Shown: positions 1 to 14,600 of the stretch, in pieces | Position numbering within the stretch: the first letter of the stretch is position 1 | Layout of the letters: every line of letters begins with the position of its first letter | Origin: Phalacrocorax aristotelis | Lineage: Eukaryota > Chordata > Aves > Suliformes > Phalacrocoracidae | NCBI RefSeq assembly: GCF_949628215.1 | Contig: NC_134283.1 | Coordinates: 22,546,975 to 22,610,974, forward strand | Direction of reading: 5' to 3' | Length of the DNA: 64,000 nt | Notes under the pieces: model-generated | Told to the model about the DNA's origin: nothing | Databases searched by the model: none | What the model saw: only the letters and a program-made list of their open reading frames with translations | Translations under genes and position numbers: made by a program

Positions 1-350
1 GAGAAAGCATTGATCCTGGTAAGAAAGCATAAATACATGCTGATGGACCATGGCTACATGGGACAGTATGTTCACCTGCTGACCTCCAGAAAGCATTGTT
101 TTCCAAAGAGGGGTTTTGGGGAAATAAGAACATTGTCCTGGAGACTGGTGAAAGGTCTGGCCTTGAGCTCCGCTGTGTGAAAGTGTTATTGATTAGTGAG
201 AGAACTCCAGACCACAGAAGAGAATAAACTTTTGTCCTCTGTGGTCTCAATATGGGTGAGTGTCCTTATTCTTCTGGTGGAGAAATCTTACTCTTCCCTC
301 AGAGAAGCATGCACAGAGCTCCAGGCCAGCAGTTGGCTCTGATGCCGGGA
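1..350. other. Flank of solo LTR, no gene seen
   Basis: AT-rich sequence with no recognisable exon. An AATAAA followed by TG/GT-rich sequence lies near 205-290 and looks somewhat like the R-U5 end of another LTR, but I found no second LTR boundary, so no element is called here. Confidence 0.3.
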
Positions 351-600
351 TGTAGGGGAATAGACAGGGATCGGCGACCGGAAGATCACGGGATGTGACA
401 GAAAGATAGACTCCTCCCCATAGGAGTGGCAGGAACAGGAAGCGCAAGAGCTATATAAGCGTGTGACGCAGCTAAATAAACGGACATTTTGTATCCATCA
501 TATTGATGTCTGTGCATCACTGTCCCCAGGGTGGGTAGAGCCCTGTGACCTGGAGATATGCGGTCCAAGATAAGTTCTCCCTTAGAAGCGTACAGCTACA
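351..600 (+). mobile_element. Solo LTR of an endogenous retrovirus
   Basis: A 250-bp unit begins TGTAGGGG and ends CAGCTACA, giving the TG...CA ends of an LTR within a perfect 5-bp terminal inverted repeat (TGTAG/CTACA). Inside, in the right order, are a TATA box (TATATAA, 452-458) and a polyadenylation signal (AATAAA, 475-480), followed by a T/G-rich stretch typical of R-U5. The flanks 345-350 (CCGGGA) and 601-606 (CCAGGA) match at 5 of 6 bases and look like a decayed 6-bp target-site duplication. No gag, pol or env reading frame adjoins it, so it is best read as a solo LTR left by recombination. The family cannot be named from the sequence alone. Confidence 0.72.
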
Positions 601-3600
601 CCAGGATATGAACTCCATTCACCTGTGTCAAATAGGGGAATATATCATTAGTGATACACTAATGATTCCAGAATCATTAGTGATACATATATCTGTGTAG
701 TACCATTTAACTATTTGAGAATAGTTTTCTTCTGTGACAGGGCTGAAAGTACTTCTTTCTTCTTCCTTGTAATATTTAGTTCTTTTTTCAAGTTATCTGT
801 ATTTATTGTAGGCCAAGAGGGGTACCTGGTCTTTTGTAGTCTCTAGTCTACCAGGCTACATAGTTTCTTTTCCACTTATTCTCACTAAAGTGTTTTTGCA
901 GCTTTCCACTACATTTTCCCCTCAGCTCTCTGATTTTTCTGCCTGCATCAAAGCACTTTCATAGCAAACAGCCCATTTGTTCATCCCAAGCCTGATGTAC
1001 TGCTTACCCGTTTTGCTGCTTCTATCCCTTCAGAAAGTACAACTCCCCTCAAATCCCCAAGTGATCCTTTTCTCTATACCCTGTCTCTACCAAGTTCCTT
1101 GACACAAGTGCTTTCACTTCCACAAACTCCCATAGCCACAACCTGAGTCTTATCCTTTAGCCTTTAACACCTGTCCTAGAACTGGCAGGTGGAGATGCTG
1201 GCTGGTCTTAGGGCATCTCTGCTCTTTTCCTAATATCTGGTATCATTTGTTCACAGATTTGGTCAAGCTGCTTTCTCTTTCTGCCTCAGTCTTAGAAAGC
1301 TGGTGAGTTTTTACTGAGCTAGCATACAATTTACGAATGCTGCATCTGTTTTCCTGCCAGTGAACCCTTTACATTAACTGAACTCCTAAAAGCCTTTTCC
1401 CCACTGCCCTTACAGGAGGGCTCTTCAGGACTGCACATTTTGGGTAGCTAGAAGCTTTTTTCTGACATCTCACCTAACTGAACACGCGTCTCCCCAGCTC
1501 CCTGGTGCCTATCTTAAGTTTCTGTATCTCTCCTGCCTCTGCGGTAATTTCAGGCCATCATTGGAGATTGCTTAGTTTTCATTTTGCTCAGCTAACTATG
1601 AAAAGCTTTTTGAACATCTGGTTTTCTGCTCCCCTGGTCATGTCTTTTCTGCATTCACTATGGTTGGAGGTCTCTTTCCTGAAGATGCACAACGAGAAGC
1701 AGACACGTCACTTCAGGCAGGTCTTCCTAGAGATTTCTACTAAAATGATCTGTAGGGGAAAAATATATATGGCATATAATTTGATCTTTTTTATCTTTTT
1801 TTTTTTGTGTGGCTAGTAACACTCCTGTGGCTGTCTAAGATAGCTAGTGTACAAACAAATTATGAGTTTCCAAACTGCTGCAAAAATCCTGATTAGTTCT
1901 TAAGGTAATTTGAGTAATTTTTAATCAGCCCTGACACCTGCATTCTGGGAATTAGTGGAAGAGCAAAATCTTTCTGGGCTTCATCTGTTTCACCTTCTTC
2001 CAAAACACTGAGGCAGAATCTTGGCTTTTTCCTGACAGAATCAGGAAAAAAAAGTCCCCCAGATGGAGATAAAGGTGAGCACTGCAGCCATGAGGGAGGG
2101 CATGGTAATGCCTGTAGGACTTTGCTGGGGAGATGCATTCTCCTGGACTAGGCTGACATGATTTGTCTCCACTGTGTAGACACCCTGTTAATCTTTCTGC
2201 AGCCCAGTTCCCTTTCCCAAAAGGTTGATGTGCTGTACACGTGAGAAGACTGCAAGGTAATTTGATGCCGTGATAATGTGAGCACACGGGGAAGTGGGAG
2301 ACTTACCCTAAAGCATTAATTAAATGCTTGCAAAATACTTCACAATGCTTCTTTAGATAGAAATTGCTGTAGGAATGTAAAGCATTGTTATAAAATTATT
2401 TCAAGTGATTGCATCTGCATCCTGTAGCAGTTGAAGTTCTAGCTACAGAAATGGGGCTTCAATGACACCCAAGTCAATAAGATCTGGATTATAGATATAA
2501 TTTGCTGTAGACACATACATACCAAAGGAGACGACTGAGGTTCTTTCTGGGCAGATGACTGGCAATACTTTCTTAAGGATTATGCAATCTATTCAGTAAC
2601 TTTTTTTTTAGATAGATCTGCTTTGAAGTACTTGTACAGGAGCTGAAGCTTAATTGGTTTTTTCTCTTCCTCTCTACAGTGTTATTGGCACAAATGCCCT
2701 CACTGCTCAAATGAACTTTTTTTAGTAAACTTTTATCTAGTACTTGTCCAGCCAATGCAGCATTACAGGTTAAAACTCAAGTAATTTTTGTTGCTGTTAA
2801 ATAACAGACACTGCAGAAAGATAGATAAAATGGTCCCTTTTTGATAATCCTATTTTCCATGTAAATCCAAACTGGGGAGCAGATTGTCTTAGATGAGAGT
2901 AAATTGGGAAGAGCTCTCAGGCTGTCTGATCTCTCTTGTCTGCTTTGCAAAAAAGAATCAGATTAATGAACGTAATCAGATTAAAGCTAAACAAGGGAAC
3001 ATATCTGGGGGGCATCAGAACTCTGCTGATACCAAAGAACTGTATGGAAAATCTGCATAAAAGGGCCTAACATTACTCTATGATTTAATTTAGTGGGAGC
3101 AAATAATGGCTTTCAAAGAAGTCCTGAGTGCTGGCAAGAGGAACATGGGTTTCCAGAGGGCAAAAAGACTTGGGGGACCTAGGAAGTGGCTCTAAGACCC
3201 TGGCTGTAGGTGAGGGTTGCTTGGGGTGACAGTGACTTGCAGAGTCCTTTGGTGTGATGAGTTGTGTAGATAGGCAAGTAATGTGGGGTCTTTTTAGACA
3301 CAGGGTTTGATGCAGTTAAGTCTACCTAAAACCATCTCTGCTATCAGCCTATTGTGTTCTGTATAGAAAAACAATGCTGAAGGGAAAGAAGAATATACAC
3401 TGAGGAGGTAGAGATAGAGATGGCCGAGGTTCAGAAAGACAAGAATGAGAGAGAATGACAAAAAGGAGGTATATCTGAAAAAGGAGGGGGAACATGGTAA
3501 AAACAGAATGAGAAAGGAGGGCATGGAAGAGGAAATGATAGACCAATATTAGACCCTTAATGTTGATTTTTCCACTGCCTCCAGCAAACAGAGTGCAGGG

Positions 3601-6600
3601 TGCGCCATGCCCGTGCCACGTATTCCTGAAGTGGCAGCACAGATACCCACTGATCTTTGTAGAAGGGGCATTTTAATTTTTCTAAGAGAAAGTAAATAAG
3701 AAATTGAAGTGTAAACATGAGGAAGAAAAGGTCAAGAACTTGAGGGGAATGGGTATTTACAGTTTCTGTTCAGATCCATTTTCTGTTTCTTCAGTGCCAA
3801 TTGTATCTCAACAAATACCTGTTATCAACAGAACTTGCTGCTACACATGATGCCTAAATCCCGCTAGTTGTTACAGATTCACAGCCTGTGCTGGAATTGA
3901 GGCAGGGACTGTGGGTTTCTGCTTTCCAACATGAAGAATCTCTCTCTAAAAGTGCCTGGGTCTTTCTGGCTGCATTTATTACCTTGTTTGACTTTAAAGT
4001 TCTCTGAGAGAGTTTCCTGGGGCAGCCAAGGGGATGTTTGATGTGGGCTCTTCAAGACCAACATGCAAACATGAATAAGAATAAATATTATTAATAAGAC
4101 TAATAACAAGTAATAAGAAATGCTATGAGACTGGAAACTGGTGTAGCTCAGTTTTCTAAGTTGTTTTTTTTTTTTTTTGTCTAGGAATTGACAAGCTCTG
4201 ATTAAGATTTTTTGCCTCCTTGGGATATTTATAAATTATGCTCCCACGTGGCCTTTCTGGATCTAGTAAGCCATGAGGGCCTATTGTAGCTGTAGCCTTC
4301 GCCTGGGGCACATAAAGTCTCTGCTCATCACCAATTTTCATACAAATTTTTTGGCATTTAATCATCTTGGAAACATCTATGGCTCTGTAAAATGTGGATC
4401 ACATCAGTTGTCAGGATCAGACATTATTGCACAGAGAGAGACATATGACAAGGTTGTTTTAAGCTTTGTTTCCAAATATTTCCAAAGCTAAAATTAGAGG
4501 GGCAGATGGTGGGGTCTCTGATTTTTTTTTTTCCTGTGTCTTCCATAACGTAACAGAGCTGAACATAGGTTTAGCATATTTGAAGACAGATTTGCTTTTG
4601 AGATGGGTGAGGCAATTAAATGTGAGGGAAAAAAACCTGGCTGGAGCTACTGAGACATCACCCCTGGTTGCCATGGGAAGAGCATGAAGTGAGATACGGA
4701 AAAGTCTCGTTGGTCGTTGCAGTAGTAGGTGGTGCAGATCGTCTTGCAGAGTCTGCACGCTCCCAGTGAGCTCATGCCATGCTCCCAGGGGTTTGAATTG
4801 CAAAGGAGCAGGTGACTTCAGCTGCTAGCTGGTGCCCAATTGATGCAAGAGTGTGCAAATCTATGCAGATCTGTTGTCAGCTGCTCCTCTCTGGGAGGCT
4901 GCTGAAAAGTTGTGTGTGTGTGTGTGCGTGTGTGTGTGAACCTTCTAGGCTTAATCTGCATTATAAAGTGTGCGTGCATGCGTCTAAGCTTTATGCAGAG
5001 CTCTAGGGCATGTGTGTCATAGGAGGTGAGACCAGAAAAGCAGATGCCCTGAACATGCCCCTCCTACTCAGGGATTAGAGATGCTCTGGGGAAACCAGAG
5101 AGAAATTGGGACACACCTCCCTGACTCTCCGCCAGAGACAGCAACAGCTTCTGCAGGTTCAATGGGCCTCTGCTCTTTGGTCAAATAAAACACTGCAGCT
5201 CCATTTCCAGCAACCATCCCCTTCTTTCAGTTAAGCAGAGGGGAGGAGGATGGCCTATGCTGAGGAAGACAGGTAAGGTGCTGTGAAATAGGGGATGCAC
5301 AGACATCCAGGCTGGAAGAGGCTAGCAAAACTGCATCATTTTTCCTTGCCTCTTCTTTCTGCTGGGCACTCAATAATGTCAGGCAAGCACTGCTCAGAAG
5401 TAAACATATTTTTACTGAAGAGGAATCTGGCCATCTGCCTGTGTCAGGTGCTGTCATTACAAAATATGGCAATGACCATGGCAGGTGACCTTGGGAAAGG
5501 TTATGGGCCAGAAGAGGCAAATATGGTGTGGAGAGGCATACACTGCAAATATGTATGGCAGTATGCCCCTCGCTGAAATGTAACCCTTTATCTGTTTATT
5601 GGGATATGTCTGCTTTTTACATGGATTTGCTTTCAACCAACCTAGAAGTGCAAAGAGGGCAGGGTGGGTTTTTTTCATGCCATAAAAGATGTGTCACTGG
5701 TGACAGTCCTGTGTTTTGCAACAGATGTGTTTCTCTGGTGGATGACAGCAATCAAAATAAAGGGGATTGTGTTTTCAGCTGATCCTGTGATTTAATCCGA
5801 AGCGATGCTACTGAGCACTATTATTAGGGGTGCATTGTTGGAGTGGAGTAGCTATAGGGGGCTTTGTGCTACATGTATTAATTCTGGCTGTCAAAAAGCT
5901 TGCACAGACCTCGGGCTCTCACAGTTCCAGGCTAAACGTTACATTTGGTGATCCATAGGTCAAACTCCCCCTCCCCTCCTGCTAGGCAGGTGTCTCCTTC
6001 ATATTCAGAAATTATCTGTTCCTGCTGGTCACTTTTGATCCTGTGCATCCAGAAGACTTCTGAAAACTAAATATTGCAAGCAGGGTGCTGCAAGTTAATG
6101 TTGGCATCGCTGTGCTCTCAGCACTGGGAACATCTCTTGTGTGTCCAAAGTGTTTGGGATGGAGAGGGCTCTGCAAGGCCCCTGCAGGCCCACTGAAGCT
6201 CCTCTCAGGCAAGGCGAGTTACGCAGCACTGGAGTTCTACTTCTTGGGTTGAGAAATATTTTAACGCCTTCTGTTTGGAAGGAAAAAAATTCCCACAAAC
6301 TCAGCACAATGCAGTCAATCCCAATGTCTTTAGCAGACATGGAATCAGGTTCATCCCACACTCGTGAATTTTCTGGGAGTATGGGGATAATATCCATTTT
6401 CTTAAAATTTATTTTGCAAGGGTGTATTCACATTTAAAAAAAAAATACAAAAAACCCCAGGGGATTAGTGGTCAAGTGGAAGAGCTGATCCTAATGACCT
6501 CGTTCTTTTCTCCTGTCTGCCACAGGTATGTCAAAAGCTTGAGAATTACATTTAAATGCTCTCGGTTTCCTCTAATTTCTAAACAAGGATTACAGTTATT

Positions 6601-8617
6601 CAACAGAGAAATTGTGGGGAATCATTCATTAATGTATTTAAAGCACTTTTAAAGCTTTTGTCTGGGAGCAAGGGATAATATAGTCAGTGTAGTCTTCATT
6701 AATGTCACTTCATAGCTTTTTCTTATTTCAAGAGCTCATGGTACACTTGGAAAATTCATTGATATGTTACAGTAAATAAAATTCCTCGTTTCCAGACCTT
6801 TCCTTTGAAAAGAATTTCAGCTAAGTATGACTCTTCATTTTAATTCATAGATACTGAAGTTATTGCAGGTTTATGACATACTCGGGTGTTTTTGACATCA
6901 CAGTTTGCAACTAGGAGCATGTTTGATGTATCAGACGTTAGACAGGACTTACGTCAGAAGCTGGACAGCTGGGAGATGAAAATGCTCAAAAGATATCCAT
7001 GCAAAAACTACCTACCTTGTTCAGTATAAAGGAGGAAAAAGCACTATAGAACTGAGATCTGCATTTGAATATCTGATACTTCAGTTTAGATGAACTAGGT
7101 GTATGCTGACAGTCAAATCCTCTTCATCAATGGTCTGAGATCTCCTGGAGTGTGGACCACCACTTTGAAAGCTTTTCTGTATATTCTGTAAGGCTGCAGA
7201 CAGCAGAATCACACACTGACTAAGATTTGCACCTCTGGAAACAAGCGACTTGATTTAAAAAAAAAAAATCACGAAGGAGACAGTGGCTGCTTATCAGCAT
7301 CTCTAGTCAATTTTACATCCTCTTCAACCTCGCAGTATCTGATTCTCTCACCCTTTAATAAGCAGATCAGCTTTTCATATAGAGAACCTGCTGCCCCTGC
7401 CTGTGTTGGTTCACTCTGTAAACTGGTCCTCTACCATATACAGTCATTAATTCTACTCATCTATAGTAGTGGTTGAGTCGCTATCAAGAAATGCTATCAC
7501 TACGCTTGCTTTTGATGAGAGTTTCCAATCAACCTTGATATTAACTTTCAGAAGACACCCAAATTGTTCTATTGGAAACAGGATTATGGGATTATTCTGC
7601 TATTGATTGTGTTTCACAACTGCAATTAATGCATCTGAAGAGTACTGGACTGGCAGGCCTAAAAATTGAAGCCTTGTCTCTTCCAATGAGACAGATACAC
7701 AACAGGCAGTGTAATGCCAGCTTCTGTCTCACCTTCTATCATTGTGCTTCAGCACTGGATAAGACATATTTTTTGCCAAGGTATTTGAGCACTTCCCCTT
7801 TTAAATCAGACAGCATAAGCCCAGGAGCCCAAATTCCTGTTTTTAATTTCTGTTTTGATGTTGACTGATGCCATTGGGCCTCTTGCTTAGGACTAGACTG
7901 CAGGTGTGACCCACTGCCCACCCTGTGGGAGAGGAGAGGACGAATGAAATCTCCCTGTTTAGCCTCCTGTACTGAAACAACGAGGTATCAAGAAAATGGA
8001 TGTTTGAGATGCATTACCAGCCCCAGAAGGAAGCACTGGGAGCTGATGGCACTCATTGCTTCGGAAGACTGGGTTCTACTTCTGTGTAGATGATGCTTGC
8101 CCCATGTCCCAGTAGTCTACTGATTGCAGAGGGCAATGTCTACTCCTTCATCAGCACAGCATCCCAGCCATGCTGCGCAGGTGCCCTTGGACTTCTCTCC
8201 TTTTGTATTTCTCCATCACCAGTTGGACATTCCTGTACAGAATGTTCCTGTACGGACACGTATAGGCTTCAATTTCTCAGTCTAATTGTGCTTTTGCATT
8301 CCTTCAATAACTCAGGAGAGACCAGAGCCCATCAGAAGCAGGAGTGGTTCTGCCTCGTGATATTTCTGTGATCCAGGTTTCATCAGCCATTCCTCCACTA
8401 TAGAATGAAACCAGCAAAGATGATTTGAATGATTTGCCTCTGGCCAGGAGTAAAATATATGTGATTAAAAGTAAAACATCTTCAGTAGTAGCAGTGAAGC
8501 TCCTACTATTTTATTCTTAATGATTTTTTTTTCTTTGCACCTTTTCAGGAATTTTATCCTTTGAAGCTTGTTCTTTGGATGGCTTTATAGCCTCACTGAC
8601 ATGTTCTCCTTTTGCAG
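601..8617. other. AT-rich intergenic DNA upstream of the PNP-family exons
   Basis: No conserved coding exon, CpG island or RNA gene was recognised. It holds scattered homopolymer runs (for example T-runs near 1798 and 4163) and the TG repeat listed separately. The missing first exon and promoter of the PNP-family gene are probably in this stretch, but I could not place them. Confidence 0.5.
4911..4938. repeat. (TG)n microsatellite
   Basis: An uninterrupted TG dinucleotide run with a single C interruption, about 28 bp. Confidence 0.85.
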
Positions 8618-11600
8618 AAATAGTTACGAGGTGTATAAGGAAACAGCAGATTGGTTACGCACCCGTACCATCCAGCGCCCAAAGACTGCCATCATCTGTG
8701 GATCTGGACTGGGAGGTCTGGCTGATGTGCTGGATAACAAGACAGTCTTTCTGTATGAGGACATCCCTCATTTCCCACGGAGCACAGGTTAGTGCAAACT
8801 AGGGCATCAGCAACCCATCCGTCAGCAGCCTGCAACAGCCTTACAGTGAGATAACTCAAGTCAATGTGCACCCCTTGGCAGTGGTCTGCAAACCAGTCCC
8901 TCAGTGGTGAAATGTGTGTTCACAGTAAAAAAAAAACCCTACATATATTTGTGCTATGGTATTTGTTTAACTTTCAGGTCCCAGTTTTGCAGTTCTTGGC
9001 CCTCCTGTAATGCATAATCATCAACTGACAAATCCCTCTAAAGTCAAAGACCTTGAGACCTGTAACTAAAATGACACTTTATTAATTTCCAGTTGCAGGG
9101 CATGTTGGCAGATTGGTGTTTGGAGAGCTGAATGGACAGCCTTGCGTGTGTATGCAGGGACGTTTCCACTGTTACGAAGGATACTCTGTCAGCACGGTGA
9201 GTTCTCCTTAACAAAATCTTTCATGTAGGAGGAGATGCATTATAAACAATGCAAAAATGACTGCTTGATTTGATATCTAGCTGCAGGAGGTTAGCTCTTG
9301 CAATGAACTTATGTTGCTTTTGCAATGAATCTTGCTTAGGTTTTAGGTTTCTCCCCAAAAAATAAAATAGGGAGTTCAAACCAAGAGGTAGTCAGCTTCT
9401 CCTAGGTGAAGCTGATGCTGCACAGCCGCACAAAGTGGTTAGCCCTGCTATACTCGCAGGACAAAATAGTATATCGCACAAGGCAGATTAATTCACATGC
9501 TTTAACTCAGTCATTTTAAACATGATTTAAATCAGCAACCAGGAAACTTTGAGTGATAAGAAAAATCTATTTTAATCTTCCTTTGCATTTGTATATTTCA
9601 CAGCTTTTTTTCACACCCCAACCCCCCCGCCCCGAAAAAAACTCCCTGGCTAGTGTAACTTGGTATACTCTCCAGTATCTGTGTTTATGTTACCTAACAT
9701 GCATGTATGTACATTTCTGTTATTTATTTACTGGCTGATAGTTTTGTGTGTTCTTTTTTATTTGGATAGCTTTTGAGGTTTCACTTGTGGCTGAGGTCAG
9801 TTTGCATTTGGATATAAACTGCAATACTTGGCACCACTCAACTTCTTATAGAACAGAACTATTTTAAATGCACTTGATACAAAACTAGGTTTACCGAAAC
9901 ATGTTTGTATATCAAAATTAACTCATTTCTTAAAGAAGCTGTGTCCAAATTAGGAAGTTTTCTGCTCACAGCTTCATTAGTGTTTTAGAGATATCAGATA
10001 TCAATGAGATTCCTTCCCGACTCCTCCAAATCAAACTCCTTTTGGTATTTTTCCTCAGTTCTCAATTTTTCTTTAGCTTTGGATAAGCAGGTCACTGAAG
10101 GGAATTAACGTGAATAAAATGAAATGAATGAAGTAATCTCTATGCTTCTGTGAAACACATCACTGCTGTAGAAAGCTGGTTTATCAATTACACTCCAAGC
10201 CCATGTGCATAAGCAGTTACTTCAGTCAGCACAGTGATTTGATCTTTGCAAGACCTTGGCAGTGAGGAAAAATTATCTGCATATTCTTTTTGTACTGCAT
10301 TTATTTGACCTTAGTGCAGCTATAAGAAATATGGGCTTGATTTTTAATGGTATTCATTTCAAGATGTTTTTTAAACGTATTAAAAAATAATAAATCTTTC
10401 ATTTAAATTAAAGGAAAATTTAAAATTGGAGAAAAATTTGTTTTGTCTCCTTGTAGCCTCATATAGACCCTTCTCTGCATCATGTAAGCTGTCCACAAAT
10501 TGCAATACTACAAATGTAGTAGTAGTAGCTGTCTGTGAATTGCAACACTCATTGCATATATGCCTTTGGTTCTTGCAGGTCGCTTTTCCAATCAGGGTCT
10601 TCTTTCTCCTGGGGGTGCAGATCTTGATTGTCACAAATGCTGCTGGGGGACTCAATCCCCACTTCCAGGTAGGGGACATCATGTTCATAAGAGATCACAT
10701 CAGCTTGTTTGGCTTAGGAGGGCAGAATCCGCTGTGTGGACCAAACGATGAGAGGTAAGAAGGCATCAGCTCCATGTTACCAATTAATGCTTTCTTCCTC
10801 CAGCTGCAGGCTAGGACTGCCAGTTGCACCTGCTGGCAAATATTTGCTGGGAGGTAGAGTTTGGCTCCAGGTACCCATGAAGGAAAAGTTAAAGCAATGC
10901 TCTGCGTGCTGTGCCACCTGCCCTGCCTTCACCAAGCACCTACTCTTTGTTGTTGCTTACTCTTATAAGCCTGTAAGGAGTTTATATGCAAACCCCCAGA
11001 AGGTTTTGGTTTATAAAAGTAGGTTTCCGATCGTTCTCCTGACATGGCCAGCTGTACTGTCTGCTAAGGAGACACTGATGTCTCTTCTTGTCAGTCCCTC
11101 TCTCTGCAAGTTCCTTTTAATTGAGCAATCTGGTAAACTGCAGTGTCTCCAGCCTGCATTTATCAACAGCTGTTTCTGGAGTGATGCAGCTGATACAACA
11201 GAGGCCAGGCGGTAAGCTGATAGCAGAGCAAGGATAAAACCTCAAAATCTCCTGATATCCACCTTTGTACCCAGGTCATTAAACTGAGGTATCTTTGTTA
11301 ACATCATGTAGTCACTGAAGGCATCAGTCTGAGAGGTGGTTGTCTTGGCAGCCTCTTGGGAGACCTCTAGATCTACAAGAGTGTCCTGCTGCTGGTTGAT
11401 CTGGGAAATCAGGTTTCCTATACTAGCTGTGTAGCAGGATCCTTAACCTGTGGTCAGTGCACAGAGCAGCTTGTAACATATCTTCACTCCTGGGGTGCAG
11501 TTGCCACCAAGCATAGAGTTGCTTAGAGCAGGAGGTTGGACTAGATGACCTCTTGAGGTCCCTTCCAACCTGAATTAATCTGTAATCCTAAAACCCTTCC

Positions 11601-14600
11601 AAGGCAACATCAGACTGATAGGGTGGAAGGCAACCAGCACCAGCAAGGTCATAGCACTGAGAGGAGACGTGCCAGATGGGCCAGTGCTTACAAAAGGAAG
11701 CCCTTTGGCTCTCAAATAGGGCTAAAAAGAGGGTGAGGACACATCCACTGGAGATTCAAGCTGAGCAAAGGAGAGCACATCAGGTGTCAGGAATGTCAGC
11801 ATGGAAGCAGTGAAGATCTAGGGCTGTCAAGAGTTTCATAGCAGGAAAGAAAGAGGCTGGACTGTGATAAGGACATAACTGTAGCAAGAATTATTTCCTA
11901 ACCAACCTGGTAGTAGAGAAGCCAGATGAAAATCAGATGTGTGAAGCCAGAGGACAAGCAAAAGAGGTGGTGAAGGATGTGATAGTGTATGAGCAAAGAA
12001 TGAGTTTAGATAATGACATGGCCAAATTCATTGTTAGGTTGGTACCTTCATCTTGAAAAAAGGACATGTTTGCAGGGCAGGCACCTGGACTGGCCTGAGA
12101 ACTTTCCAAAAAGAAAGTTCTGGCTGAGAATAAGGTGGTCTGCCTGGTTTCCAGTTAAAGTTAGTTCCTTCCTGATGTAATGCTAGACCTGGCTCCTGCT
12201 TCTGAAGAAATCTGAAAGGTGCTAGCAACTACATCAGGAGAAATAAATGCTGTTCTGCAATTCAAATGGCAAGAGGACAGTACCCATGTAGAGCTGAACA
12301 TTTTTACATCTTCATAGGTATTGGAGTGGGTTGGAGGAAAGAATGATCACAAGCACAGAAGCTACATGCAGGAGTGTTTAAAGCTCTCTGGGCTTGCATA
12401 ATCACTCAGGAACAGGAGGAGAAATACCAACCGAACAATAACTCCCTCTGGACAACATTCAGAGGCAGCTTAGCTGTCTCATTGCCTCCCAAGAGCAGCT
12501 TCCCAGTGAAGACTGCAGTGTTCTTGGAGGTGACTTTTGTACTGCTGACCAAGGCATCAAAATGGGCAAAAGGTCTTTATGAATCAGCTTTCAAAGTATT
12601 TCAGAGCTTTAGCTGAGCAAACTCCTCCTAAAATCCAGTCCAGCTCAGCCACCAGGAAGGATTTTTCAAAGCACAACAGAGAAAAACTAGAGGCAATGAA
12701 GAGATGTGGAAAGGGAATATACTGCAAGAATCTGAGGACCAAATTTAATAAATTAGAGATTGGCTTCTGCATTGCTGGCCATCCTTCTGGAAAGAGAAGC
12801 AATTGTCATGGTGATAAATACTTATTACCTTAGACCAGACGGGAAAGTTTGGTTTTCATTTATATAATATTTTAGTGTTCATAAACATAAAATAAGCCAC
12901 CTACTACCCTAAACATTCAGCTGGAAAAAACATGTAAATAGCAGAAGCTCTAATAGCCTGGATAAGGGACCTGGTCTACTGCTACTGAACTGAGTTGGTG
13001 AACATGGCTGGGAGTTTATTTTCCAGATTTTCTCAGCAGCAGCGTACCAGTCTTTGCCATCTGCTTCTGCTCTCCTAGAGTCAGTAGTTTGATTTGCTCA
13101 GTCAGGAGCAGGACTGAGCTGTTACATTAAGACCCAAAGCGAGCAAGAGACCCAGCCTTAAAGCACAGGATGAAGGCTGCCTCAAATATGGGCCTGGAGG
13201 TTCAACATGTGCCACTGTCCCCATTTCTCTGCAAGGGAGGGCACCTAGTATGGGATGCTGTTGCCTAAATGTAGACACCTAATACCATCTGACACTCTAC
13301 TCAGTATCCAATACCCATTCTCTGGGGTTGGCAAGTGCATTATAAGACCTACAGGATGCATGCATGCTCTGGAGAGGCATCTGAGGGGCAGGCAGAACCA
13401 TTGGGGCATCTCAAATAGGCAATTGGATTGCACTTCTACCCTAAAAGGGTCTCCAAGCTTGTACTTGGTGTGATCTTGCTGTGCCAGGAACCAAATGCAG
13501 AACTGGACACTCTTTCCTGGGATGTATTTTCTGACTAGCAAGCTTTGTTCATCTGCCTTCCAAAGAAAGTAGTTCCTTGAGGCCCTTCAAACTAGATGGT
13601 AAAGGGGAAAGACTGAAATCTCATGTGACTTGTCCAGCACATCCAACTCTCTCTCTGTTTCAGGCATGTGGGTGTTAATGTGGTGACAGGACAGCCCTTG
13701 CTGTTGTGGTACAGGGCATCGCTCTTCAGGAGCCTGGTTTAATATCTGCCTGGTGTTATGAGCCTTAAATGTAGTGACTGATGCTCCATCAGGCCCTGAT
13801 CAAACCCCGGCACTGGGACAACCTTTGGGACTCGTGCCACTGGGAGCCTGTCTGCAAGCTGTTGTGCCAGAGAAGAAAAGGGTAGCAGCTGTCTTATGGA
13901 CAATGTTTAAAAGCCACCATGGCCAGTTATTGGGGAGAGAGATAATGATCATCAGTGCTCTCTGGAGATAGGAGTCCTTGGAAAGACCATTTCTGATGGG
14001 TTTGTGTGGTAGGAACGTGGTGCCAGACCTTCCAACAGCCATGACCTCTACATGCTGAGGGTCTTGGGCGATTAGATCTAGCAGGAATGTTATGATGGCA
14101 GAAGTATTTGATGATGAGGCTGGGATGAGAGAGATTGCATCTGTGGCAGGTCTGCCCTTAACATTTCCCTTTTCGGCAAAGGATGAGCATCACTGAACCA
14201 ATGGAGAGAAACTAGCACTAGCAGTGTCAGCATGGCTCTGTCCTTTACTGCCTCGCAGGTTTGGAGTGAGGTTTCCCTGCATGTCAGATGCTTATGAGCA
14301 AGATCTGCTTGGCCTGGCAATGAAGAGTGCACAGGAGCTTGGCTTTCTGAGCTTCATCCAAGAAGGAGTGTACTGTCAGCTGGCTGGTCCTTGCTATGAA
14401 ACCATTGCTGAGTGCCGCATGCTGCAGGTGCTGGGCGCAGATGCTGTAGGTAAGCTGGCTGGGCTGGTAGGGTTGCTTGGGCATAGGGAATAAAGTTAAT
14501 TCAGCTCAAGGCTGACTTTATTCAGTCTTGGACTCTTTAAGTCTCCAGGGCCTAGAGAAATTAGCTCTGTATATTTCTGCCTAATTCTGTAGTGGCTTAG

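Noticed and set aside
205-300. Possible second LTR end (AATAAA then TG-rich sequence)
   Set aside because: No matching LTR boundary, TATA box or target duplication was found.
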